A stretch of 64,000 nt of DNA, taken from JAJNBD01 sp964471475 (GTDB lineage: Bacteria; Pseudomonadota; Gammaproteobacteria; CAISUE01). The stretch covers positions 36,778 through 100,777 of the forward strand of contig CAYYFQ010000005.1 in NCBI GenBank assembly GCA_964471475.1, in the 5' to 3' direction. Of this stretch, positions 16,048-24,070 are shown piece after piece. The notes under the pieces were generated by a model. The model made no database searches, was not told the DNA's origin, and was given only the letters and a program-made list of their open reading frames with translations. The position numbers and the translations under genes were made by a program. The stretch's first letter is position 1, and every line of letters starts with the position of its first letter.

Positions 16048-16854
16048 ATGCCAACAGCCGAAGAACTTTTACAAGCGCATTTACATGATGAACATTTGCA
16101 CCGTGTGGCACATAATCCTATGGCGCGCGCGCAAATGGTAGAAGAGTTAAATCGCAAAATTGTGGATGATCAGCGCTATCTTGCGGAGCTACAAAAACAA
16201 CAACTGGAAGAACGTTTACAAGAACCCACCACTCGTCAACAAATTCGGAATCGCTTGGATGAAGCAGAGCATCATTTGAAGCTACATGCTTTTTTATCGA
16301 TGGTAGATAAACTCTCCAAAACTTCTACAAACGCCTTACCTGCTGAGGTTAGCGCCGCTACAATGGCAGTTAATACTTTTTGTAATACACTAAAAAATAA
16401 CCCAATTTTTAAACGCGCGCAGCAAAGCATTCACCAGCGGCAGGCGGAACGTTCAGGTCAACCATTGACACCCGCGGCAATTTTAACGAAATTGCAACAA
16501 GATGCTGCTTCTCCTGGGGCAAAAGCGTTAAAAAGTGCCTGGGATCAGGCCATACAATGTAAACCCGCGAGTACGGGGGTGCAACATGCTCGTGATGAAG
16601 AAATGAGTTTAAAAGGATCTACGCATGGTTTAGAAGAAGTGCACAAGGCTATTGAATTTGTGGATGCTCTTGAAGGCTTAGGTTCAGGCACAAGTGCGTT
16701 AAGTGGTGGTCATGCGTTAGGTGCTGGAGGAGGGGGGATTTTGGGTTTCCTTGTTGGCGATTTGATGAAAGCCCTGGATGTGGGTGCTACTGCGGCCGAT
16801 GCAGGGATGGGAATATCTAAAGTGGTACCCATGATGGCGCCAAAAGGAAAGTGA
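16048..16854 (+). CDS. Unrecognised protein with coiled coil and glycine-rich C-terminus
   Basis: The 268-residue protein starts at an ATG with GAGGTG 5 bases upstream. Residues about 25-90 are strongly charged and coiled-coil-like (AELQKQQLEERLQEP, NRLDEAEHHLKLHA). Residues about 205-250 form a small-residue, Gly-rich stretch (LGSGTSALSGGHALGAGGGG) followed by a hydrophobic ILGFLVGDLMKAL segment that could insert into a membrane. There is no signal peptide. It sits directly after mnmG and may share its transcript. Effector, inclusion-membrane or structural roles are all possible; none is shown. Confidence 0.7.
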   Translation: MPTAEELLQAHLHDEHLHRVAHNPMARAQMVEELNRKIVDDQRYLAELQKQQLEERLQEPTTRQQIRNRLDEAEHHLKLHAFLSMVDKLSKTSTNALPAEVSAATMAVNTFCNTLKNNPIFKRAQQSIHQRQAERSGQPLTPAAILTKLQQDAASPGAKALKSAWDQAIQCKPASTGVQHARDEEMSLKGSTHGLEEVHKAIEFVDALEGLGSGTSALSGGHALGAGGGGILGFLVGDLMKALDVGATAADAGMGISKVVPMMAPKGK

Positions 16855-16893
16855 AAGGACGCCCTCTTGACAATTCGCTATTCCGGTCATAAA

Positions 16894-17203
16894 TACAGTT
16901 TTTCAGATAAGTATTCGGAAGTTATCTTAAGCTTGTGACACCGGGTAAAACTTCACGGGACGCTACAAGTATAGCCTTTAACATTTAGTTTCAGATAAGG
17001 CGCAAGTGAATGAGTCGAGGGAGTGTACATAGACGTACATAACCGAAGGCGAATGAACTTGCAACACCGTATGAAGCTAAATGTTAAAGGCTATACATCC
17101 TTGTAGGCTTTACTTCGACCTCCATGCCTTAGAAACCCGTTCATCTTTACCCGGTGTCACAAGCTACATTCAGATTTCACGAATAATTATCTGAAAGACT
17201 GTA
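16894..17203. mobile_element. Family B element, full copy, interrupted by a family A element
   Basis: The outer ends are TACAGTTTTTCAGATAA and TTATCTGAAAGACTGTA, which are inverted repeats with TA at the edges. Inside is a second inverted pair, AGCTTGTGACACCGGGTAAA on the left and its reverse complement at 17145-17165. Removing the A insertion leaves about 180 bases. Related copies are at 8301, 37235, 42019, 45465 and 61269. Confidence 0.85.
16970..17095. mobile_element. Family A miniature element, copy 2, nested in family B
   Basis: It is an inverted-orientation copy of 3725-3850 with ends TATAGCCTTTAACATTTAG. The family B copy at 61269 shows the empty site (CTACAAG-TA-CGTCC). The occupied site reads CTACAAG-TA-element-TA-CATCC, so TA was duplicated on insertion, as with IS630/Tc1-mariner-type elements. 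Confidence 0.85.
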
Positions 17204-17273
17204 GTATACAGAGCACCGTTTATACTCCTCTTCGCATTTCCAACGCTTTCAGGTAAAATGGCCCATCAAAAAA

Positions 17274-17735
17274 ATGATCGGGTTTTTCATGGCAACAAAT
17301 ATTTATAGCGACTTCTCTATTTTCTTTATTCATCATTGGCAACTGTCATTAGCCTTCTTGATTATTGCTGGCGTGTGGATCGGTTTTGAGCTGCGTTATA
17401 CCTTTAACGGCGTTCCAAAGCTGACGCCAAAAGAAGCTATTTTATTGATGAATCGCGAGTCGCCTATCATTTTAGACGTGCGGGATATCACACATTTCAC
17501 AAAAAGCCATATCAATGGTGCTATGAATATTCCACTAGTGGATTTAAATCAAGGGAATGGCAAGCTCGACAAACATAAAAATCAAACTGTTTTGTTAGTC
17601 TGTGAACAAGGGATGCAAGCAGGAATGGCAGCTCAAACCTTACTCAAACAAAATTTTCGTAAACTGGTCATTTTAAAAGGGGGCATGCAAGCGTGGTTTG
17701 CTGAGAGTTTGCCGGTCGTAAAAGGGCACCGTTAA
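17274..17735 (+). CDS. Membrane-anchored rhodanese-domain protein
   Basis: One N-terminal membrane helix (about residues 23-40) is followed by a single rhodanese domain: LDVRDITHFTKSHINGAMNIP, then the active-site loop LVCEQGMQAG with the catalytic Cys, and VILKGGMQAW. This layout matches the YibN type of sulfurtransferase. The ATG at 17274 is weakly supported; one at 17289 is equally possible. Its stop overlaps the tdk start (TAATG). A sulfur-handling role alongside SufU in the same operon is plausible but inferred. Confidence 0.88.
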   Translation: MIGFFMATNIYSDFSIFFIHHWQLSLAFLIIAGVWIGFELRYTFNGVPKLTPKEAILLMNRESPIILDVRDITHFTKSHINGAMNIPLVDLNQGNGKLDKHKNQTVLLVCEQGMQAGMAAQTLLKQNFRKLVILKGGMQAWFAESLPVVKGHR

Positions 17736-18319
17736 TGGCCAAATTATATTTTTATTATTCAGCAATGAATGCTGGCAAAAGTACTATACTTTTGCAATCT
17801 AGTTATAATTATCAAGAAAAAGGAATGGAAACGCTAGTTTATTCCCCAGCTTTCGATAATCGATTTGGTGAAGCTTTAGTGGCTTCTCGTATCGGACTAA
17901 AAGCGGAAGCAATTCCTTTTGATGCTGACGTTAATATTTATGAAGATATTGCTAAAAAAATCAAACGGCCTGCTCATAAAATTCGATGTGTCTTGGTGGA
18001 TGAAGCGCAATTTTTAACGAAGGCACAAGTGGATCAATTAGCACAAGCAGTAGATGAATTTCATCTACCCGTTTTAACTTATGGATTACGAACGGACTTT
18101 CAAGGTGAATTATTTCCAGGGAGTGCCCGATTATTAAGTATAGCCGATGAATTGCATGAAATTAAAACTATTTGTCATTGTGGCAGTAAGGCTACGATGG
18201 TGCTGCGCTTAAACGCACAAGGGAAGCCAGTAAAATCTGGTGCGCAAGTAGAAATAGGGGGTAACGATAAATACGTTTCCGTTTGTCGTAAACATTTTAA
18301 TCAAGAGATTTTAGTATGA
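17735..18319 (+). CDS. tdk: Thymidine kinase
   Basis: Tdk phosphorylates thymidine in the pyrimidine salvage pathway. The 194 residues show the P-loop AMNAGKST, the VDEAQFLT motif with the catalytic Glu, the lasso region with QVEIGGNDKYV, and zinc-binding Cys in CHCGS and CRKHF. All type II thymidine kinase landmarks are intact. Both ends overlap neighbours (rhodanese and lpd), implying translation coupling in one operon. Confidence 0.96.
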   Translation: MAKLYFYYSAMNAGKSTILLQSSYNYQEKGMETLVYSPAFDNRFGEALVASRIGLKAEAIPFDADVNIYEDIAKKIKRPAHKIRCVLVDEAQFLTKAQVDQLAQAVDEFHLPVLTYGLRTDFQGELFPGSARLLSIADELHEIKTICHCGSKATMVLRLNAQGKPVKSGAQVEIGGNDKYVSVCRKHFNQEILV

Positions 18320-19737
18320 CACAGACAATGCAAGCAGATGTGGTAGTGATTGGAGCGGGCCCAGGCGGCTATAGTGCGGCTTTTCGCGCAGCGGATTTAG
18401 GTAAAAAAGTAATTCTCGTAGAAAAAGAAGAAAAATTAGGAGGGGTTTGTTTAAACGTAGGCTGCATTCCTTCTAAAGCTTTATTGCATGCAGCAAAAGT
18501 CATTGATGATGCAAAAGCCATGGCTGAGCATGGTATTTTGTATGCTGAACCGAAAATCGATACCAAAAAATTAGTAACCTGGAAAGATGGAGTCATTAAT
18601 AAATTGACTTCTGGGTTGAAAATGTTAGCTAAGCAACGCAAAGTTGAAGTGGTGCAAGGCGCAGCACAATTCATTAATGCGAATCAGTTAAAAGTCAACG
18701 ACGTGACGATTAATTTCGCCAATGCCATTATTGCGACGGGTTCAAGTCCTGTGAAGTTGCCGTTCATTCCAGATGACCCTCGCATTGTGAACTCGACAGG
18801 CGCTCTCCAATTAGAAGGTACTCCGGGTCGGATGTTAGTGTTAGGAGGAGGTATCATTGGTTTGGAAATGGCAACGGTTTATCATGCGCTGGGATGGAAA
18901 TTAAATATCGTAGAATTTATGGATATGTTAATTCCAGGAGCCGATAAAGATATTGTTCAAGTATTCACTAAATATATTGCTAAACGTTATGAAAATATCT
19001 GGTTAAAAACTAAAGTAACCACCATAGAAGCTAAAAAAGACGGCCTGTGGGTAAGCTTTGAAGGTGAAAATGCGCCAAAAGAAAAACAACGTTTTGATAA
19101 AATTTTGGTGGCAGTCGGGCGCACTCCTAATGGTAAAAATATCGGTGCTGAAAACGCAGGTGTAAATGTGAATGAGCGTGGTTTTATTTCAGTCAATAAC
19201 CAATTGCAGACCAATATCCCTCATATTTATGCGATTGGGGATGTCGTTGGGCAACCCATGTTAGCGCATAAAGCAGTTCCAGAAGGGCGAGTGGCAGTAG
19301 AAGTGATTGCTGGCTTACGTCATCATTTTGATCCTCGTTGTATTCCTGCCGTGGCTTATACTGATCCAGAATTAGCTTGGAGCGGTTTAACAGAAAGTGA
19401 CGCGAAAGCTAAAAACATCGCTTACGAAAAAGGTGTGTTTCCTTGGGCTGCTAGTGGTCGGTCACTTGCTAATGGGCGCGATGAAGGAGTGACGAAATTA
19501 TTATTCGATCCTAAAACGCATCGTGTTTTAGGGGGAGCCATTGTAGGAAATGGCGCAGGTGAATTAATAGCAGAAGTTTCTTTAGCCATCGAAATGGGTG
19601 CAACGGCTGAAGATATCGCTTTAACCATCCACCCTCATCCCACGTTGGCAGAAACTATTATGTTAGCTAGTGAAGCTTTTGAGGGCACTATCACTGATCT
19701 TTATTTACCTAAAAAGAAAACCGAAGCTGCTAAATGA
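18316..19737 (+). CDS. lpdA: Dihydrolipoyl dehydrogenase (E3)
   Basis: This FAD enzyme reoxidises dihydrolipoamide in pyruvate/2-oxoglutarate dehydrogenase and the glycine cleavage system. The 473 residues include VVVIGAGPGGYSAA, the redox disulfide GGVCLNVGCIPSK, the NAD-binding VLGGGIIGLEMA, the FAD motif YAIGDVVGQPMLAHKA, and the C-terminal HPHPTLAE with the catalytic His. Genes for E1 and E2 are not adjacent. It overlaps tdk upstream and sufU downstream by ATGA. Confidence 0.96.
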   Translation: MTQTMQADVVVIGAGPGGYSAAFRAADLGKKVILVEKEEKLGGVCLNVGCIPSKALLHAAKVIDDAKAMAEHGILYAEPKIDTKKLVTWKDGVINKLTSGLKMLAKQRKVEVVQGAAQFINANQLKVNDVTINFANAIIATGSSPVKLPFIPDDPRIVNSTGALQLEGTPGRMLVLGGGIIGLEMATVYHALGWKLNIVEFMDMLIPGADKDIVQVFTKYIAKRYENIWLKTKVTTIEAKKDGLWVSFEGENAPKEKQRFDKILVAVGRTPNGKNIGAENAGVNVNERGFISVNNQLQTNIPHIYAIGDVVGQPMLAHKAVPEGRVAVEVIAGLRHHFDPRCIPAVAYTDPELAWSGLTESDAKAKNIAYEKGVFPWAASGRSLANGRDEGVTKLLFDPKTHRVLGGAIVGNGAGELIAEVSLAIEMGATAEDIALTIHPHPTLAETIMLASEAFEGTITDLYLPKKKTEAAK

Positions 19738-20183
19738 GTCTTTTGCAAGAGTTATATCAAGAATTAATTATTGATCACACCCGTTCTCCGCGTAATGTGG
19801 GGGAATTGCCGGGTGCTACTCATCATGCGGAAGGCGTTAACCCTTTATGTGGGGATCAATTAAAATTATTTTTAATGATCGACAAGGACAATATCATTCA
19901 AAAAGTACAATTTGTGGGTTCGGGTTGCTCCATTTCAACCGCTTCAGCCTCGCTTATGACCGAAATTTTGCAAGGTAAGTCACTCAAAGAGGCGAATGAA
20001 CTTTTTACCGATTTTCACCATTTATTAACCGAAGAGGCGCCGCTTGAGGCCACCCATTTAGGCAAACTGAATGTTTTTTCAGGAGTTAAAGCGTATCCTT
20101 CTCGTGTAAAATGTGCTACCTTAGCGTGGCATACTTTACAGGCGGCTCTCCAGAATAATGCTACAAAAATCTCCACTGAATAA
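19734..20183 (+). CDS. sufU: Iron-sulfur cluster assembly scaffold, SufU type
   Basis: The 149-residue IscU-fold protein has the three cluster/zinc Cys in NPLCGDQLK, GSGCSISTAS and RVKCATLAW, plus the insert between the second and third Cys (about residues 82-105) that separates SufU from IscU. Known SufU proteins accept sulfur from SufS. No sufBCDS genes are in the window; it is the last gene of the rhodanese-tdk-lpd operon, an unusual place for it. Confidence 0.93.
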   Translation: MSLLQELYQELIIDHTRSPRNVGELPGATHHAEGVNPLCGDQLKLFLMIDKDNIIQKVQFVGSGCSISTASASLMTEILQGKSLKEANELFTDFHHLLTEEAPLEATHLGKLNVFSGVKAYPSRVKCATLAWHTLQAALQNNATKISTE

Positions 20184-20240
20184 AAAAATTATGCTAAAAT
20201 TTAAAAAATTCTACTTGCCATATCGCACAAGGAATTGCAT

Positions 20241-20654
20241 ATGAACTCCCATGTTTCGGCCCAGAAAAAAGTTTTGTTGGTCGATGACGATAAACTTGTT
20301 AGAGAAGTACTTTCTGTTCATCTCCGTGATGCAGGATTTTTTCCAATTCAAGCTTCATCTGCTGAAGAAGCTTGGCAAATATTGACTTCAGGTAAACATT
20401 TTTTTGCTGCAGCGATTGTAGATCGTCTTATGCCAGAAGTGGATGGAAATCTTCTTATTAAACGAATTAAAAATGATCCTCTCTTTCATCATCTTCCTGT
20501 GATTATGCTGACGGGTGCGGCCGAACCTGGTGCAATGGTTGATGCTGTGCAAGGAGGAGCTTTTGATTTTCTGATTAAACCGGTAGAAAAAGACTTATTA
20601 TTAATGGTAGTAAGACGCGCTATTGGTATTTCTGAATTAGGTAGTATGGAATAA
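20241..20654 (+). CDS. Single-domain response regulator (CheY-like)
   Basis: The 137-residue protein is only a receiver domain: LLVDDDK acidic pocket, phospho-Asp in AAIVDRLMPEVDG, conserved Thr in IMLTGAAEPG and Lys in FLIKPVEKD. There is no output domain and no adjacent histidine kinase. The ATG at 20241 has GGA 7 bases upstream; TTG at 20235 is the longer option. It lies just before mlaC but on its own ribosome site, with a 39-base gap. Confidence 0.9.
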   Translation: MNSHVSAQKKVLLVDDDKLVREVLSVHLRDAGFFPIQASSAEEAWQILTSGKHFFAAAIVDRLMPEVDGNLLIKRIKNDPLFHHLPVIMLTGAAEPGAMVDAVQGGAFDFLIKPVEKDLLLMVVRRAIGISELGSME

Positions 20655-20693
20655 CACAAACGCCCCTAAATTTTTAAATAGAGAAATTTAATT

Positions 20694-21341
20694 ATGACGC
20701 ACATTATTTCACGTTGGAGCTTATCTATCATTTTTATTCTGAGTATTTGTTTTTTGCCATTTACTCATGCCGCAGCAGATACCACACCCAAAAGTCCTAT
20801 TCCTTTATTGCAAACTTTATCAGATCAGATGATTCAAGCTTTAAAACTTCATAAATCCAGCATGCAAAAAAATCCACAAGAAGTTTATGAGATTGTGCAT
20901 GAAATTTTATTACCGCACGCTGATTTAGAAGCGATGGCACGTTCTGCGTTAGGTCGTGATGCGTGGCTTAAAGCAAGCCAGCCACAGCGTACTGCGTTTA
21001 TTGACGCTTTTACTCATGTGATTGTCCATACTTATGCAGCCGGCTTATCTTCTTATACCGATGAAAAAGTGCAGTTTCGACCTATTCGTGGAGGTATTCA
21101 ACCAGGGATGTCGCGCGTAATGGTAGAAAGTCAAATTATCCGTGATGATGGCCCTCCCATTGAGGTGGATTATCGTTTAGTATATAAAAATTTTACCTGG
21201 TTGGTTTACGATTTTAGCGTGGAAGGAATAAGTATGATCGAAAGCTTCCGCTCACAATTTGCAGATAAGTTATCGCAAATGAATATAGATCAACTGACGC
21301 AAGAGTTACAACATCACACAGCGATGCAACGACAAAAATGA
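20694..21341 (+). CDS. mlaC: Periplasmic phospholipid shuttle MlaC
   Basis: MlaC carries phospholipids between the outer-membrane MlaA complex and the inner-membrane MlaFEDB complex. The 215-residue protein has a signal peptide (hydrophobic run about residues 10-26, cleavage near THAAAD) and the Tol_Tol_Ttg2 pattern: VYEIVHEILLPHADLEAMARSALG, FIDAFTHVIVHTYA and a WLVYDFSVEGISMIESFRSQF end. It overlaps mlaB. The ATPase and permease genes are 8 kb away and of the STAS-fused type, so they may not be its partners. Confidence 0.92.
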   Translation: MTHIISRWSLSIIFILSICFLPFTHAAADTTPKSPIPLLQTLSDQMIQALKLHKSSMQKNPQEVYEIVHEILLPHADLEAMARSALGRDAWLKASQPQRTAFIDAFTHVIVHTYAAGLSSYTDEKVQFRPIRGGIQPGMSRVMVESQIIRDDGPPIEVDYRLVYKNFTWLVYDFSVEGISMIESFRSQFADKLSQMNIDQLTQELQHHTAMQRQK

Positions 21342-21643
21342 AATTAGCTATTAATGACCACATTGCTGAATTGCGAGGAGATCTAGACTATGGCACCGTT
21401 TTAAAATGGCGCCAATTAGGTTTTGATTATGTGAGCAGTTGTGAAACGCAAGTGGTTTTTAATTTTTCTCAAGTGACGAAAATGGATTCGGCAGGAGTCG
21501 CGTTATTACTTGAGTGGTGGCGTGCGGCAATGCATGCAAAGAAAACAATTACTTTTAAAAATCTTCCCGTGAAAGCAAAAGCACTGATTGCATTGAGCGA
21601 TCTTAGTGATATTTTAGGTGTAATGGATATAGTAGTACTATGA
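21338..21643 (+). CDS. mlaB: STAS-domain protein MlaB
   Basis: MlaB is the small cytoplasmic STAS subunit that stabilises the MlaFE transporter. The 101 residues show the STAS strand-helix core VVFNFSQVTKMDSAGVALLLEWW, with the conserved Asp-Ser-Ala-Gly turn. It is joined by ATGA overlaps to mlaC upstream and lolB downstream, the usual mlaC-mlaB order. Confidence 0.9.
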   Translation: MKLAINDHIAELRGDLDYGTVLKWRQLGFDYVSSCETQVVFNFSQVTKMDSAGVALLLEWWRAAMHAKKTITFKNLPVKAKALIALSDLSDILGVMDIVVL

Positions 21644-22218
21644 AAAGCATTGCAGTTATTATTATCGCGTTGATTTGTAGCCTTCTTTCTGCCTGTATAA
21701 GCTCTGTACCAATTAAACCTTTGAGCGGTGAGCAAATCAACCAAGCTTCGTGGAAAGAAGGGGGGGTGATTGGTTATCGCGATGCTAATCAGGCATTTAC
21801 CGCAAGTTATGTATGGAAAAAAATTCCTCAAGCTTATCAGATCAACGTTTTAGGCCCTTTAGGGGCATGGCGAGCCACTATAGACGGTAATGCACATTTC
21901 GTGAGTTTAAAACTCAGTGATGGCCGAAAATTTCAAGCTAAAAATGCAGAGCAACTCATGCAACAACATCTAGGTTGGGCCATTCCTGTTCAAGATTTGA
22001 CGTATTGGTTAGCAGGTCTTCCAGCGCCTTATGAATCTAAAAAAGTACGATATGAAGATGGCTTTTTAAAGGAATTACAACAAAATCATTGGACGATTCA
22101 TTTTCTGGATTACCATCACTTTGGTGTTTATCAAATTCCTTCTCGCCTTATTTTGCAGCAAGACGCTATTAAAATTACGTTGGTGGTGGATGAGTTTAGT
22201 TGGGAGAGAGAACTCTAA
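21640..22218 (+). CDS. lolB: Outer-membrane lipoprotein receptor LolB
   Basis: LolB receives lipoproteins from LolA and inserts them into the outer membrane. The 192-residue precursor has a lipoprotein signal with lipobox LLSAC (Cys at about residue 19). GVIGYRD, INVLGPLGAWRATI and LTYWLAGLPAP match the conserved LolB elements. Overlap with mlaB groups three outer-membrane maintenance genes. The commonly linked ispE and prs genes are not present. Confidence 0.85.
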   Translation: MKSIAVIIIALICSLLSACISSVPIKPLSGEQINQASWKEGGVIGYRDANQAFTASYVWKKIPQAYQINVLGPLGAWRATIDGNAHFVSLKLSDGRKFQAKNAEQLMQQHLGWAIPVQDLTYWLAGLPAPYESKKVRYEDGFLKELQQNHWTIHFLDYHHFGVYQIPSRLILQQDAIKITLVVDEFSWEREL

Positions 22219-22292
22219 ATTTTTTAAGTGAGTACTGGATGCTTGTCTTCGCTCATAGGTGTCAATTTAAGGAGTTGATGCTAAGAACTCCA

Positions 22293-22439
22293 TGTCATGC
22301 CAGCGTAGGCTGGCATCCAGTCAGGCATGTTTTTAGGCAATGCAAGCGACGAAAATTTTAGTTTACGAAGTTAAGTACACTTTACTTTTACTTCCCAAGA
22401 TGCTTATTTACCTGGATGCCAGCCTACGCTGGCATGACA
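22293..22439. repeat. Inverted pair of 28-base palindromic repeats (family F)
   Basis: TGTCATGCCAGCGTAGGC...CATCCAG at 22293-22320 is repeated exactly, inverted, at 22412-22439. Each unit is itself a hairpin (GCCAGC/GCTGGC). The 91 bases between them include nothing recognisable. The unit resembles REP-like repeats; related sequence lies at 37150 and 63985. This fills most of the lolB-coq7 convergent gap (22219-22490). Confidence 0.8.
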
Positions 22440-22490
22440 ATCGCTTAAGTTGAGATCCATGAGAGTTTACGTTGGCATGGCATTAGTAAT

Positions 22491-23129
22491 TCATAAATAA
22501 TATGAAGTCTTCACCATCACTTTGGCAGATAAATGCATGAGTAGTTTGATGACGCTAGGGAGTTCTTTACCCCCTGCAGCTAAGGCATTCGCAGCATGCT
22601 GATCTTCATCGTCTTCCATTTTTTCTAGGATGCGAGCGCTTTTGGTATCTTGTGTGGGTAAAAGCAGCCGTTGGTTTTGTAGATGCTGGGAGACTTGTCT
22701 TTCGGTTTCCGCAATAAATCCTAAGCTCCACGCATCACCCGCCACGCCTGCACTCATGCCAATTAAAACAGCACCTAAAAACCACAAGGGATCAAGATAA
22801 CTCGTACGGCCGTCTAACTCTTCTAAGCGTTCTTCACACCACGCTAAATGGTCAATTTCTTCGTTGGCTGCTGTTTGCATGTGATGAACCATCTTCTGAT
22901 TGGAAGCAGTGAGTGCTTGGCCTTGATATAAACCTTGTGCGGCCATCTCACCGGCATGATTGATACGCATGATAGCAATGCTTTGTTTATTTTCAGTGGA
23001 AGACAATTGAGGTTCTGCTAAAGTGCTCGCAGGATTGTTGCGATGTGCGGTTGCTTTATTGCCCGTGGCGATAGCCAGTGCTTGATCTATTTTTCCTAAA
23101 AACAAGTCAAAAGAAGTTAGATGACGCAT
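22491..23129 (-). CDS. coq7: 3-demethoxyubiquinol 3-hydroxylase (Coq7/UbiF type)
   Basis: This di-iron enzyme hydroxylates a late ubiquinone intermediate. The 212 residues contain the carboxylate-bridged di-iron motifs NHAGEMAAQGLYQGQ, NEEIDHLAWCEERL, IAETERQV and MEDDEDQHAANA. It is the di-iron type, used in many gammaproteobacteria in place of flavin-dependent UbiF. It is the last gene of a tightly overlapped leftward operon after hemH. Confidence 0.95.
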   Translation of the reverse strand: MRHLTSFDLFLGKIDQALAIATGNKATAHRNNPASTLAEPQLSSTENKQSIAIMRINHAGEMAAQGLYQGQALTASNQKMVHHMQTAANEEIDHLAWCEERLEELDGRTSYLDPLWFLGAVLIGMSAGVAGDAWSLGFIAETERQVSQHLQNQRLLLPTQDTKSARILEKMEDDEDQHAANALAAGGKELPSVIKLLMHLSAKVMVKTSYYL

Positions 23130-24070
23130 GAGTGAACGAGCTCCCCTAATAACGCAATGTGGTCAAGTGTAGCATTGAGACAAGGAATATAGGCATAATT
23201 TTTTCCCCCTGCTTGCAAAAAAAGATCGCGATTTTGCATGTTTATTTCTTCTAAAGTTTCTAAACAATCGACTGCAAACCCTGGGCAGATCACATCAACA
23301 GTTTCTATGCCAGATTTTGGAAGCGATTTTAACGTTTGATCACAAGCAGGTTCTAACCATTTTGTTTTGCCAAATCGTGATTGAAATACCATTTTATATT
23401 CATCATTAGCTAAACCTAACGCATTGGCTACTGCCGTAGTAGTAGCTAAGCATTGATCGTAATAAGGTTCCCCTTTTTTCAGGCAGTGCAGCGGGATTCC
23501 ATGATAAGAAAAAATTAATTGTTGGTGGCGTTCGTGTGTTTGCCAAAAGTTGTTAATAGATTGGGTAATTGCTTGAATGTAGGTAGGGTGTTGGAAATAT
23601 TGATTCAGCACACATGTTTTTGGAATGATGCGCCAAGTTTGGAGTATTTCAAAAATTTTAGCTAAAGAAGAGCCAGTGCTGGAGTTGGCATACTGGGGAT
23701 ACAAAGGAATGACAATAAGTTGTTCCAATTGATTTTGATAAGCCGCTAACACCTCCTGGCAACTTGGGCTCCCATACCGCATAGCAAAAGCTACTGTCGC
23801 ATCAGGTACAACTTTTTGCAATTGCAGTGCAAGTTGAGCAGTGAATACGTGTAAAGGTGAACCAGATTGTGTCCAGATTTTTTGATAAGCTTGTGCAGAT
23901 TTTTTTGAGCGTAGCGGTAAAATAATCCCATGTAATAATGGGAGCCAAACTAAGCGAGGTAATTCTACTACACGAGGATCACTTAAAAATTCACCTAAAT
24001 ATTTTTTTACCGCCGAAGAAGTAGGGGCATTTGGAGTACCTAAATTAACCAGCAGCACCAGTTTTTTCAT
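23117..24070 (-). CDS. hemH: Ferrochelatase
   Basis: HemH inserts iron into protoporphyrin IX, the last heme step. The 317 residues begin KKLVLLVNLGTPNAPT and include FLSDPRVVE, PLYPQYANSSTGS, the metal-site His in FSYHGIP and CPGFAVDCLETLEEI. The ATG at 24070 overlaps the preceding permease stop (ATGA). The open frame extends to 24133 but adds no family residues. Linking with hemDXY elsewhere in the window is functional only. Confidence 0.96.
   Translation of the reverse strand: MKKLVLLVNLGTPNAPTSSAVKKYLGEFLSDPRVVELPRLVWLPLLHGIILPLRSKKSAQAYQKIWTQSGSPLHVFTAQLALQLQKVVPDATVAFAMRYGSPSCQEVLAAYQNQLEQLIVIPLYPQYANSSTGSSLAKIFEILQTWRIIPKTCVLNQYFQHPTYIQAITQSINNFWQTHERHQQLIFSYHGIPLHCLKKGEPYYDQCLATTTAVANALGLANDEYKMVFQSRFGKTKWLEPACDQTLKSLPKSGIETVDVICPGFAVDCLETLEEINMQNRDLFLQAGGKNYAYIPCLNATLDHIALLGELVHSCVI

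Noticed and set aside
22293..22439. A two-repeat CRISPR remnant
   Set aside because: The units are inverted rather than direct, are palindromic, and no cas genes are near.
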